Source of the DNA: Kangiella sp. TOML190 | GTDB lineage: Bacteria > Pseudomonadota > Gammaproteobacteria > Enterobacterales > Kangiellaceae | Assembly: GCF_023706045.1 (NCBI RefSeq) | Contig: NZ_BQYL01000001.1 | Span: forward strand, 2,338,001 to 2,402,000 | Direction: 5' to 3' | Length of the DNA stretch: 64,000 bases | Shown here: positions 28,843 to 37,386 of the stretch, in pieces | How positions within the stretch are numbered: the stretch's first letter is position 1 | Layout: each line of letters starts with the position of its first letter | The notes under the pieces: generated by a model | The model's database searches: none | What the model was told of the DNA's origin: nothing | Seen by the model: the letters and a program-made list of their open reading frames with translations, nothing else | Made by a program: the position numbers and the translations under genes

Positions 28843-30348
28843 TTAGTTCTCTAACTTCCCTCGAATAAACAATTCACGGTTAACTTGTCGGTAACCTGCA
28901 GTTTTAAACAAAGCTTGCGATGCTGCATTTGCTTCGAACACAGTGGCGTTAATTTCAATATCGGGGTGGATTATATCGATAACCGCCAACGTTTTCTTTG
29001 CCAGTCCCTTACCGTGATATTGAGGGGCAATAAAAATGGATATAATAAATTTGACAGGGTTTACCTCATCAAGACGAACAGCTCCTACTTGTTTATCCTC
29101 CCAGTGGACAATATAAAAGAAACTATATTGGGAGTTCAATTTTTTTATCATCCATGCTTGGTGCTCTTCCCATGTAGGTATTTCGGGGTTAAGCGCATAA
29201 CGCCTTGTCTCAGGTAAACGCTGCCATTCGTACACTTGACGAATATCCTTGCTAGTTGCTTCGATGAGTACAATGCCGTACTTTTCGAGGCCGATCGCAG
29301 CGGCAGCTACCTTACCCACACCTTTACCGTCACATAAATTTAAATTTTTAGTTCTCATTGTTGCAAATCGATTAATCAACTCATCCAATTTAGTATTTAA
29401 CGTAGTGCGAATGTCTTCGATTGAAATTGAGATGGCGGCGCTCTCTTCAACTAGATTACGGCATATTTGCAACTGATTATCAGCTAAAGGGATCATTATG
29501 CTTGGTAAGCCCATACACGCCCTTTCCCAGGAGGTAGAACCAGGCGCGCCTATGGCTATCGTATGTTCTAACATGAGGGCAGCCATATCTTCGGCGAAAG
29601 GAATATGTGTAATCCAATCACTATGTTGCTCGCAAAACGACGCTACAGAAGTATAGTGAGGGGCCTTTTCACCGAGCAGAACCGTGGTTTGAATTGCTAT
29701 TTCTCGACTTGAGAGCGCCTTTAAAACCTCAAGCGTCGCATTTGGGTTATCGATTCCCCCCATAGTCAGCAACAACCTGTGGTTTTGCTTATCTATCTTC
29801 TTATCGACAGCGAGCGGATGTAATTCAGAAAAACGAGCCTTCAACAACGCATAGTTGGTTCCAGCAAGCACGACACTACCTGGAGACTTTTGTCGATACT
29901 CACTAGCTTCTCTGCCAACCGTTTGATCTATGACCATATCGGTATCATGTTCACGTACTAGATCATCTATGACAACTAACTTACACGAGGTACGAGAATT
30001 TATAAGCGTTTCCCATTGTGCGGTGATCCCATAGTGATCAATTACCACTAAATCTGCGTCACCAGCAACCGACAAAAAGTCCTCTGCATCATTTAATAAA
30101 GGTACTTGAAGCCATGCCTGATAATCGGATGTGCTTTTTGGTACCATGGATTCACAAGGCTTTGATAATCGCTCCACTTTGAAGCCACGGCTTTGCGTAT
30201 AGTCACACAAATCGCCGGGCTGTACCCGCATCACAAACACCACGTCATTACCTTGCTTTTTCAGCTCCTCAGCCAGTGATAAGCAGCGCATGACGTGCCC
30301 ACTGCCAATATACACAGAGGCGTCTACACGGAATACAACTTTTACCAT
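28843..30348 (-). CDS. PseG-type UDP-sugar hydrolase fused to a GNAT acetyltransferase (PseG-PseH fusion)
   Basis: A fusion of about 501 residues. The N-terminal ~340 residues are PseG-like (VVFRVDASVYIGSGHVMRCLSLA, DLVREHDTDMVIDQT, TMGGIDNPNATLEVL, GAPGSTSWERACMGLPS), a GT-B-fold hydrolase releasing UDP from the diacetamido sugar. The last ~150 residues are a GNAT domain with the acetyl-CoA loop QYHGKGLAKKTL, fitting PseH, which acetylates the 4-amino group. In many organisms pseG and pseH are separate. ATG 30348 is preferred over a TTG at 30357 because MVKVVFRVDAS is the normal PseG start; it overlaps the upstream SDR stop. Confidence 0.9.
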   Translation of the reverse strand: MVKVVFRVDASVYIGSGHVMRCLSLAEELKKQGNDVVFVMRVQPGDLCDYTQSRGFKVERLSKPCESMVPKSTSDYQAWLQVPLLNDAEDFLSVAGDADLVVIDHYGITAQWETLINSRTSCKLVVIDDLVREHDTDMVIDQTVGREASEYRQKSPGSVVLAGTNYALLKARFSELHPLAVDKKIDKQNHRLLLTMGGIDNPNATLEVLKALSSREIAIQTTVLLGEKAPHYTSVASFCEQHSDWITHIPFAEDMAALMLEHTIAIGAPGSTSWERACMGLPSIMIPLADNQLQICRNLVEESAAISISIEDIRTTLNTKLDELINRFATMRTKNLNLCDGKGVGKVAAAAIGLEKYGIVLIEATSKDIRQVYEWQRLPETRRYALNPEIPTWEEHQAWMIKKLNSQYSFFYIVHWEDKQVGAVRLDEVNPVKFIISIFIAPQYHGKGLAKKTLAVIDIIHPDIEINATVFEANAASQALFKTAGYRQVNRELFIRGKLEN

Positions 30349-31127
30349 GCAGTCCAACCACCATCTACAGATATGTTAGCTCCGTTTACAAACGAACTGG
30401 CACAGCTTGATAAAAATGCAATAGGCCCAACAATTTCGTTTGAAACCCCCACTCGTCCTAAAGGAACCTTGGCAGAAAGCTCCTCTAAAAATTCAGGCAA
30501 ATTAGTGCAAGGATCTGGAAACGGGCCTGGAGAAATTGAGTTGAACCTAATACCTTCCTTACCAAACTCACAAGCAGAATATCTCGCCCATTGAAGTAAT
30601 GCGGCTTTAGCTGCACCATAAAATGGAGGGTTTGTCCCTTCAGCTCTTTGATATATGCCTTGATCTGGACTAACAACCGCATACATAGACGCGATGTTAA
30701 TTACCGAAGCAACTTCGGACCTTTTAACTGCTTCTCGTAATTTGGTCAACGCATTAATTAATATATTATGAGCTGAAGTAACAACAACGTGATAGGCCTC
30801 TTGGTAAGCATCCTCGACAGCCGTTTCAACAGTTCCACCGGCCCCTGAATAGGCATTATTTACAATAACATTCAGTGGCCCTTTGTAGGTCTTAAAATAT
30901 TGTTCAATGCTTGCTTTATCCGTTACATCAAAGACCGCGCCCTCTGCCTTACCACCTGTTTTTTTTATTTCATTAACAAGAGCATCCGCTTTTTCCGCAC
31001 TTCGCGAATTGACCAATATTCTAGCACCCGCTGAAGCGAGCCCAACACACATGGCTTTGCCTAAATAACCTGTTGCACCAGTAACTAAGATCACACTATT
31101 GTTAAGAGCTAATAAATCTTTATTCAT
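30342..31127 (-). CDS. Short-chain dehydrogenase/reductase in the nonulosonic acid cluster
   Basis: A 261-residue classical SDR with the cofactor loop VTGATGYLGKAMCVGLAS, the NNAYSGAGG segment, the catalytic tyrosine and lysine in FYGAAKAALLQ, and the usual C-terminus NGANISVDGGW. Similar SDRs sit in legionaminic/pseudaminic acid clusters (PtmA-like), but the exact reaction is unknown to me. It lies between the cytidylyltransferase-aldo/keto reductase fusion (8-base overlap) and the PseG fusion, so it belongs to the same unit. It is not one of the six core Pse enzymes and may modify the sugar. Confidence 0.88.
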   Translation of the reverse strand: MNKDLLALNNSVILVTGATGYLGKAMCVGLASAGARILVNSRSAEKADALVNEIKKTGGKAEGAVFDVTDKASIEQYFKTYKGPLNVIVNNAYSGAGGTVETAVEDAYQEAYHVVVTSAHNILINALTKLREAVKRSEVASVINIASMYAVVSPDQGIYQRAEGTNPPFYGAAKAALLQWARYSACEFGKEGIRFNSISPGPFPDPCTNLPEFLEELSAKVPLGRVGVSNEIVGPIAFLSSCASSFVNGANISVDGGWTAW

Positions 31128-32757
31128 GCCTGCTCCATTGTGCTGGGTCCAGAGTTTTTATATCAACGAGTTGAACGTTTTCTCTTTCGATTTCATCAAG
31201 TTGTTCTTTTGAAAATTCAGGTTTGGTGATCGTATTCACGTTTTCTCTTATCTGGCAATCTGTTTCGGCTCCAATTACCAAGGCGTCAACCCAATCAAGA
31301 GAAGACACATACCTGATACACAATTCATGTATTGAAGAACAGCCAAGAACTGAGGCTTTAGCCTCAAGCCAGTTGATTACTTCTTGGAATTCCTCAACAT
31401 GAGCTTTTTTCCACACTGCAGAATCAGAACACACTAGAAGCCCCTGCAGTAAGGTACTACGCACATGAATTTGGATATTTCGCTTAGCTTTTTCCTTTTT
31501 AAGGCTTTCAATTGCATTAACCCATCGATAGTCTAAAATATTGAATGGTATCTGAATTAAGCTAAATTCTTGGATTTTCAACACCTCTAGCAACTCTTCT
31601 GGACTCTGGATTGATACTCCTAGCTCATCAATAACACCTTCTTTTTTGAATTTGCTTAATAATTTAAGAATATAACCATCGTAGTCTCTGACATGGCTTG
31701 CTCTATGAAGCATTAGTGAGTCTAACTTCTCCAGATTTAGAGCCTTCAAAGAGCTATTAACAGAACCTTCAACCTCTTTAGTTAATTCTTCAATACCACA
31801 ATCAGCTTTTAGGTTTTCAAGTGGTGAGAGTTTGGTTATAACTCTAACTCCGCTCTGCTCATGCTGTTTTAACCACCCACCAATAATCTCTTCACTGTTT
31901 CCATAAGCCCTAGCTGTATCAAAATATTCAATTCCTAACTGCTCTGATATTGATAAAATTTTATGAGCTGAATCACACGAGGGCTTACCGGTTTGATTTG
32001 CGACCCCATACTCGAGCCCTAACTGTACACAACCTAATACGATCTTCTTTTCCCTAACTTTTTCATTAATGTTTTTTTTTAAATTAGAAATAAGCTCATT
32101 CGAATCAATAGTGGTCGCAGAATCTACCCCATTAAATACTTGAACAATGTTTAGATAATCGTCCAGCGTATCAACAGTGCACCTGAGGGAGCTAAAGTTA
32201 TCATTCAGTTGCGCAATATAGTAGCTGAAACCAAAATTCCTTTTTATATACGGTGTCACATGCTCTAGATCAAAAGCTGAATCAGTTTTTATAAGTGCTT
32301 CCCTTAAATATTTAAGCTTGGTAACTTCTGCTGACATGCCATATGGCAAACCTGAATTGTCGCTATCTGCACAAATATATTTAAGATTTCTGTCAATAAA
32401 CTGCTCGATAACTTTTGCGATGAAACTGCTATCAGGAAAAACATTGTCGGCTGTCAGCCGCACGATAATTGTTTCGTCATCGAACTCCTGAAAAGCATCA
32501 ACGAACCTTTTAAGGACATTTTGAAGGTCACCACGAAAGTAGTTAATTCCATGAGCAGCAAAAACATCACATAAATAGTCATCTGTGGTCTCTGAAGACG
32601 TCAAGGCTGCAATATCCCAATTCTCAGAGCTAGCTCTTTTGGCTGCCAAAACAGCCAGCGGCATTCCTGCGATAGGAAGAAGCACTTTTCCGGGCAGGCG
32701 TGACGAATTCGTTCTAGCTTGAAGTGCTACAACTATTTTCTTATCTAATAATGTCAT
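31120..32757 (-). CDS. SpsF-type cytidylyltransferase fused to aldo/keto reductase
   Basis: A 545-residue two-domain protein. Residues 1 to ~235 are a nucleotidyltransferase of the SpsF/CMP-nonulosonate type (VALQARTNSSRLPGKVLLPIAGMPL, IVRLTADNVFPD). This would take the PseF role of activating the sugar as CMP-Pse. From about residue 240 an aldo/keto reductase follows: LGCVQLGLEYGV, catalytic Tyr in FDTARAYGNSEE, Lys in ITKLSP, His in LMLHRAS. The frame is continuous, so this is a genuine fusion and not two genes. It overlaps pseC by 4 bases and the SDR by 8. The reductase's substrate is unknown; a keto-sugar related to the nonulosonic acid is the natural guess. Confidence 0.87.
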   Translation of the reverse strand: MTLLDKKIVVALQARTNSSRLPGKVLLPIAGMPLAVLAAKRASSENWDIAALTSSETTDDYLCDVFAAHGINYFRGDLQNVLKRFVDAFQEFDDETIIVRLTADNVFPDSSFIAKVIEQFIDRNLKYICADSDNSGLPYGMSAEVTKLKYLREALIKTDSAFDLEHVTPYIKRNFGFSYYIAQLNDNFSSLRCTVDTLDDYLNIVQVFNGVDSATTIDSNELISNLKKNINEKVREKKIVLGCVQLGLEYGVANQTGKPSCDSAHKILSISEQLGIEYFDTARAYGNSEEIIGGWLKQHEQSGVRVITKLSPLENLKADCGIEELTKEVEGSVNSSLKALNLEKLDSLMLHRASHVRDYDGYILKLLSKFKKEGVIDELGVSIQSPEELLEVLKIQEFSLIQIPFNILDYRWVNAIESLKKEKAKRNIQIHVRSTLLQGLLVCSDSAVWKKAHVEEFQEVINWLEAKASVLGCSSIHELCIRYVSSLDWVDALVIGAETDCQIRENVNTITKPEFSKEQLDEIERENVQLVDIKTLDPAQWSRHE

Positions 32758-33911
32758 CTCAGAACATTTCTCAGTACATCAACAACCTCATCTTGCTGTT
32801 CAATAGTCATACCATGGAACATGGGGATGGAGATTGCCTCTTGGTAATACTTTTCCGCTTCTGGGAAGTCACCCCAATCAAAACCCATTTCCTTGTAATA
32901 GGGCTGGGTGTGAACCGGAATATAATGCAGATTCACACCGATTCCTTTTTCCCTCAGCTCTTCGAACACTTGCTTATGGGTTTTGTTGATTAAATCTAAT
33001 TGCAACCTGATTACATATAAATGTAATCCAGAATAGGTATTCTCAAGCTGAAAGGGTAAAGTCAATGGCAGCTCTTTTAGTTGTTCGTTATATCTGCCTG
33101 CCAGCTTATGACGCGCAGAAATAAACTCTCCTAGGCGTTGCATTTGAGAAACACCCAAAGCCGCTTGTAATTCAGTCATACGATAGTTGTAACCAAGGGC
33201 TATTTGTTCATAATACCATCCACCATGTGACTCCTCTTGCATCATGCTTTCATCGCGTGTAATGCCATGACTACGCAACAAACTCATTTTATCGAACAAT
33301 TCCTTATCATTAGTTACAGCCATACCACCCTCAGCCGTGGTAACAATTTTCACCGGATGAAAACTAAATATGGTAATATCGGAGTATGTACATGAGCCGA
33401 TTTTTGAATCTTGGTAACTTCCACCAATCGCATGCGACGCGTCTTCTATGAGTTTGAAGCCATATTGCAATGACAATTCATGAATTCGCTTCATGTCGCA
33501 CGGCTGACCACACAAATGCACTGCGACTAATACCTTCGGGAGCTTTCCAGCTTGTTCAGCTTGAATGAGCTTTTGCTCTAATTTATCAGGGCATAAGTTA
33601 TAAGTTCTTGGATCAATATCTACAAAGTCGATGCCCGCGCCGCAATACAAACCGCAATTTGACGAGGCAACAAATGTGATCGGCGTTGTCCAAATTATGT
33701 CTCTTTCGCCGAGACCCAATGCCAAACAGGCGATATGTAAAGCGGAGGTTGCACTGTTAACAGCGCAACCAAATTGACTGCCGGTGAACTCTGTAACAGC
33801 CTTCTCAAAGGCTGGTACTTGAGGACCTTGAGTCAAGAAGTCTGATTGTAATACTTGCAGTACTGCATCAATATCTTGTTTTGAGATATCTTGCTTTCCG
33901 TAAGGTATCAT
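32754..33911 (-). CDS. pseC: UDP-4-keto-6-deoxy-N-acetyl-sugar 4-aminotransferase
   Basis: A 385-residue PLP enzyme of the DegT/DnrJ/EryC1 family. The N-terminal PYGKQDISKQDIDAVLQVL is typical of PseC. The PLP region includes EDASHAIGG and the Schiff-base lysine in FHPVKIVTTAEGGM. It transfers an amino group to the 4-keto product of PseB. It lies 9 bases downstream of pseB and overlaps the next gene by 4 bases. Confidence 0.93.
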   Translation of the reverse strand: MIPYGKQDISKQDIDAVLQVLQSDFLTQGPQVPAFEKAVTEFTGSQFGCAVNSATSALHIACLALGLGERDIIWTTPITFVASSNCGLYCGAGIDFVDIDPRTYNLCPDKLEQKLIQAEQAGKLPKVLVAVHLCGQPCDMKRIHELSLQYGFKLIEDASHAIGGSYQDSKIGSCTYSDITIFSFHPVKIVTTAEGGMAVTNDKELFDKMSLLRSHGITRDESMMQEESHGGWYYEQIALGYNYRMTELQAALGVSQMQRLGEFISARHKLAGRYNEQLKELPLTLPFQLENTYSGLHLYVIRLQLDLINKTHKQVFEELREKGIGVNLHYIPVHTQPYYKEMGFDWGDFPEAEKYYQEAISIPMFHGMTIEQQDEVVDVLRNVLR

Positions 33912-33920
33912 TTTGGTCCT

Positions 33921-34934
33921 TTAAACTTCAAAAGATGGGTCAACGTGCTGCTTGATAAGCTCTCGGAGCGACTCAGTACTTTCCCATTCAGTATTAGTGC
34001 CTGAGTTATACTTAAAGCCAAACGGGACCTTCGTTGCATTATGGTGTTTCATAAAGTCTTCTTCTGTATTCATAAATGATACAGATGGCAAGATTGCGTA
34101 CTTGTCTCCAAGGTCAATCGTATTAATCGAATCAGTTTCTGTTAGCATTTCTTCATGTAGCTTTTCACCAGGGCGTATGCCAACAACTGTTGTTTCGCAT
34201 TCTGGCGCTACGGCTTTTGCTATGTCTAAGATTTTGTATGAAGGGATCTTCGGAATGAAAATCTCTCCGCCTAAATGATGCTCAATGGCAAACATAACCA
34301 AGTCAACACCAGCCTGCAAAGAAATGTTGAAACGAGTCATTTCGGGGTGAGTAATTGGCAAAACTCCTTCTTCACGCTTATTTAAGAAGAAAGGAATTAC
34401 AGAGCCTCTCGAACCCATTACATTACCGTAGCGCACGACACTAAAACGAATATCTTTAGAGCCGCGAATATTATTTGCTGCAGCAAACAGCTTATCTGAA
34501 GCCAACTTAGTTGCACCATAAAGGTTGATAGGAGCACATGCCTTATCCGTTGACAATGCAACAACATCTTTTACGCCACACTCCAAAGCTGCATGAATAA
34601 CGTTTTCAGCTCCATCCACGTTGGTTCTTATACACTCAGTAGGGTTATATTCAGCAGTATCAACTTGTTTAATAGCTGCAGCATGGATAATTACATCAAC
34701 CCCTTCACAGGCTTGTTTCATGCGAGCTTGATCGCGCACATCGCCAATGAAGAATCTTAACTGAGGGAACTCATGGAATGGATACTTTAGCTTTATTTCA
34801 GACTGCTTTAACTCATCTCTTGAATAAATAATTATCTTTTTCACCTCAGGATAACGAGTCAAAATAGTTTCAATAAATTTTTTCCCAAAAGAACCCGTAC
34901 CACCAGTTATTAATACTGTTTTATTATCCAACAC
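33921..34934 (-). CDS. pseB: UDP-N-acetylglucosamine 4,6-dehydratase (inverting)
   Basis: A 337-residue soluble dehydratase/5-epimerase starting the pseudaminic acid route from UDP-GlcNAc. The NADP loop is ITGGTGSFGKKF, the catalytic region is STDKACAPINLYGATKLASDK with the YxxxK pair, and MGSRGSVIPFF and RPGEKLHEEM are typical of the PseB/FlaA1 group. It starts at a GTG with AGGG upstream. Its short length and lack of membrane helices separate it from the WbpM-like enzyme at 17625-19595, which shares the same general chemistry. Confidence 0.94.
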   Translation of the reverse strand: MLDNKTVLITGGTGSFGKKFIETILTRYPEVKKIIIYSRDELKQSEIKLKYPFHEFPQLRFFIGDVRDQARMKQACEGVDVIIHAAAIKQVDTAEYNPTECIRTNVDGAENVIHAALECGVKDVVALSTDKACAPINLYGATKLASDKLFAAANNIRGSKDIRFSVVRYGNVMGSRGSVIPFFLNKREEGVLPITHPEMTRFNISLQAGVDLVMFAIEHHLGGEIFIPKIPSYKILDIAKAVAPECETTVVGIRPGEKLHEEMLTETDSINTIDLGDKYAILPSVSFMNTEEDFMKHHNATKVPFGFKYNSGTNTEWESTESLRELIKQHVDPSFEV

Positions 34935-34944
34935 TATTTAACCC

Positions 34945-35901
34945 TCACCCTTTACTTCTCGTAATAAAACTTTTTGTCAAAATATAAAGCGCGCTAAGAA
35001 TTAAGCCAAATAGAAATCCAAGTACACAAATAATCGCTCTGTTGGGTTTTACTTTTTCTTCGGGCGCTTTAGCCCTATTCAATGTTCTAAAAACAAACTC
35101 ATCCGATACATTAGCTAGCATTTTAGTTTTATGCTGCTCTTGAATAAGCTCACTAAAAACTGTTCTTATTTCAGCAACCGAGGTTTCATTTATTTGTTGC
35201 TCTAAATATTCAATACTTTGATTTGCTTCATCTAAAGCTCGAACTTTCATGTATTGATTGATATCTTGCACTAATAAATCCGTCCACTGTTTTGCTATAA
35301 TTGGTGAGTAATGAGAAACGGAAACACTTACCAAACCTGTTTCTTTATCCTGGCTAACCGCAACGCGTTCTTTAAACCGCTTATAAAGCTCCCAACTAGT
35401 CGGCTCTACGGTTTTACCCTTCGGCGCTTCACGGATCCATTTTTTCTGGGATACATCGTATGACTCATCGTCAATAACTAGTTCATTGGTGGGCTGTTTC
35501 CAGTCCTTTGCTGCAAACAAAGGGACTGCTAAATCATGTCTCTTAATAAATCCCTCGGCAAAGCCCCAGCTTTTCATTACCTCCATCGCAATTACCGCAT
35601 CAGAAGATTGACCCGTTCCAATATTAATTCCTGCCAAAGATGCTAAGCCTCCAAATTCACCGGCAAGGGATGCAAGCTTGCCACCAGCTCCACTGTCATT
35701 GGGTTGCACAACGGCAGTAGCTTTATACTCATTGGGTAGTGATAATGCATAAATAACTGAAGCTACGGTAAATAAGAATGTTACACATATAATCCACCAT
35801 TTCCCTTTCCACAAAATGGAAAGAAGCTTACGTAAATCGATTTCATCATCTCTATAATTTTGGCTGCTAGCTTGTGTTTGTTGGTTGTTCGTCTGAGTCA
35901 T
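34945..35901 (-). CDS. Wzz-family chain-length determinant protein
   Basis: A 318-residue polysaccharide co-polymerase. It has an N-terminal transmembrane helix at about residues 34-54 preceded by the EIDLRKLLSILWKGKWW start, a periplasmic helical domain, and a second helix at about residues 289-308 preceded by the proline-containing APEEKVKPNRA. There is no C-terminal tyrosine kinase domain, so it is the Wzz/PCP-1-like type. It sits in the inner membrane and sets polymer length with the Wzy-like protein. Confidence 0.9.
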   Translation of the reverse strand: MTQTNNQQTQASSQNYRDDEIDLRKLLSILWKGKWWIICVTFLFTVASVIYALSLPNEYKATAVVQPNDSGAGGKLASLAGEFGGLASLAGINIGTGQSSDAVIAMEVMKSWGFAEGFIKRHDLAVPLFAAKDWKQPTNELVIDDESYDVSQKKWIREAPKGKTVEPTSWELYKRFKERVAVSQDKETGLVSVSVSHYSPIIAKQWTDLLVQDINQYMKVRALDEANQSIEYLEQQINETSVAEIRTVFSELIQEQHKTKMLANVSDEFVFRTLNRAKAPEEKVKPNRAIICVLGFLFGLILSALYILTKSFITRSKG

Positions 35902-35931
35902 AGTTACATTTTATCTTTTATCAAGTCTTAC

Positions 35932-37386
35932 TTATAGCTCCATCATCCATGACAATGAAACATTATATTTGTCATCTTGATAGCCAAAACTATCAATACG
36001 TTCATCTTTCGCTTCAAGTTGAATACCCAAAAGACCGTATCGGGTTGGTTTTTGATATTGTACTTCTAGTTGATTAAAACTTACCGCTTTCTGATTAATG
36101 CTATGATTACCAGCAACACCATCATTATTTAAATCTACATTAGCTAGGCGAACTTTGAACTTGTCACCATTTCTATGGCTAGCCACAAAACCTAAGGCAA
36201 TACTTTGAGTGTCGTTATCATAAGTAGAGCCAATAGAGCGCCCTTCCGTACGGTAACCCGTTTGGTAAATACTGTTGTTGTAGGTCAGGTTAGTTCTTTC
36301 ATCATTTTCGGTATCTGCGTATTCAAGATAAGATGTCACCGACATCCCATAAAACTGAAAGTTCCGTTTATAACCAAACTGGTGTACCTTACGCGAAGGT
36401 AAGTAACCCGCTTCATCTTCGCCGATAAGCTGTAAATAAACAGAACCTTGGTAGCTAGGCGTTGGCAAGCGCCAATTTAAATCAATTCCTGCTAACTGGT
36501 TGCCAGGTTCATTACTTCTATCGGCAGTGCAACCACCTTCCAGTTCATCACAATTATCTCGACCAATGAGTAAGTCCCAGAAGCTGGATAAACTTTCTGG
36601 GCGATCTTTACCTCCCCACTGGGCAGTTCTTCTTAAGCCAATTTCTAAAGAATCAAACGGTTTAAAGTTAATACTCATTCCAAGAAGTTTAGCTCGAGGG
36701 ACAAACCGATCACTTTCCAATTGACCGGCAAAAGCAGTAAGGCTCCAAGGTCCAATCCAAGAAAACCATTTACTTTCAAACGGATCAGAATAATTTCGCT
36801 GTATCGATAAACCCGGAACAGGGCGCGCATTATTCGACAATATCAAAGAGCTATCCCAACCAGGGCCCCACCAGCGTTCAATCACACCAGCAGAATAGAT
36901 CCAGTTACCCCAAATTGCTGCAAGGTAAGAGTTATCCAATCGATACTCCTCACCATCAATTGGATCAACGGCGCGAGTAGCTTCTATATTCCAAGCAAAG
37001 TGCTTGCTCATTCCTGTGGTTTTTGAGGTAATTTCAGCCTCTTCTCGCCTATCATCGCCAAAGTGACGCAAAATTCTTTCTTGATTTCCCGCCTTTAAAC
37101 TCAAATAACTATGAGTCTTCAATTTAGTTTGATATTTGCCTTGGCGTTTGACTCTTTTGAAAATCAACAAATCCTGTTTCGAAAGCAAACTAGTGTCAGC
37201 ATTTTCAAGATCTTGAATAATTGGCGCCCAGGTTAGCGGCCAGCTGGTTACTGGCGCAGTTATCACTCCAAGATCTGATAAATATTCTATATCTGCTCTT
37301 AACCAGGCATTACGAGTGTCTATCCATGGCTCGGCAATAGCCAGACCCGGGATAAAGAAACAAAAAGTTAGCAGTTGTTTTTTCAT
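35932..37386 (-). CDS. Wzi-family capsule assembly outer membrane protein
   Basis: A 484-residue protein with a cleavable signal peptide (MKKQLLTFCFFIPGLAIA) and a beta-barrel-like remainder. The N-terminal pattern (DTRNAWLRADIEYLSDLGVITAPVTSWP) and WWGPGWDSSLILSNNARPVPGL are hallmarks of the Wzi/capsule assembly family, which binds or anchors surface polysaccharide at the outer membrane. The C-terminal residues (SLSWMMEL) form an amphipathic strand. It overlaps the exporter gene by one base. Confidence 0.9.
   Translation of the reverse strand: MKKQLLTFCFFIPGLAIAEPWIDTRNAWLRADIEYLSDLGVITAPVTSWPLTWAPIIQDLENADTSLLSKQDLLIFKRVKRQGKYQTKLKTHSYLSLKAGNQERILRHFGDDRREEAEITSKTTGMSKHFAWNIEATRAVDPIDGEEYRLDNSYLAAIWGNWIYSAGVIERWWGPGWDSSLILSNNARPVPGLSIQRNYSDPFESKWFSWIGPWSLTAFAGQLESDRFVPRAKLLGMSINFKPFDSLEIGLRRTAQWGGKDRPESLSSFWDLLIGRDNCDELEGGCTADRSNEPGNQLAGIDLNWRLPTPSYQGSVYLQLIGEDEAGYLPSRKVHQFGYKRNFQFYGMSVTSYLEYADTENDERTNLTYNNSIYQTGYRTEGRSIGSTYDNDTQSIALGFVASHRNGDKFKVRLANVDLNNDGVAGNHSINQKAVSFNQLEVQYQKPTRYGLLGIQLEAKDERIDSFGYQDDKYNVSLSWMMEL

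Noticed and set aside
31120..32757. Two separate genes (cytidylyltransferase and aldo/keto reductase)
   Set aside because: The reading frame is continuous across both domains with no stop or internal ribosome-binding site.
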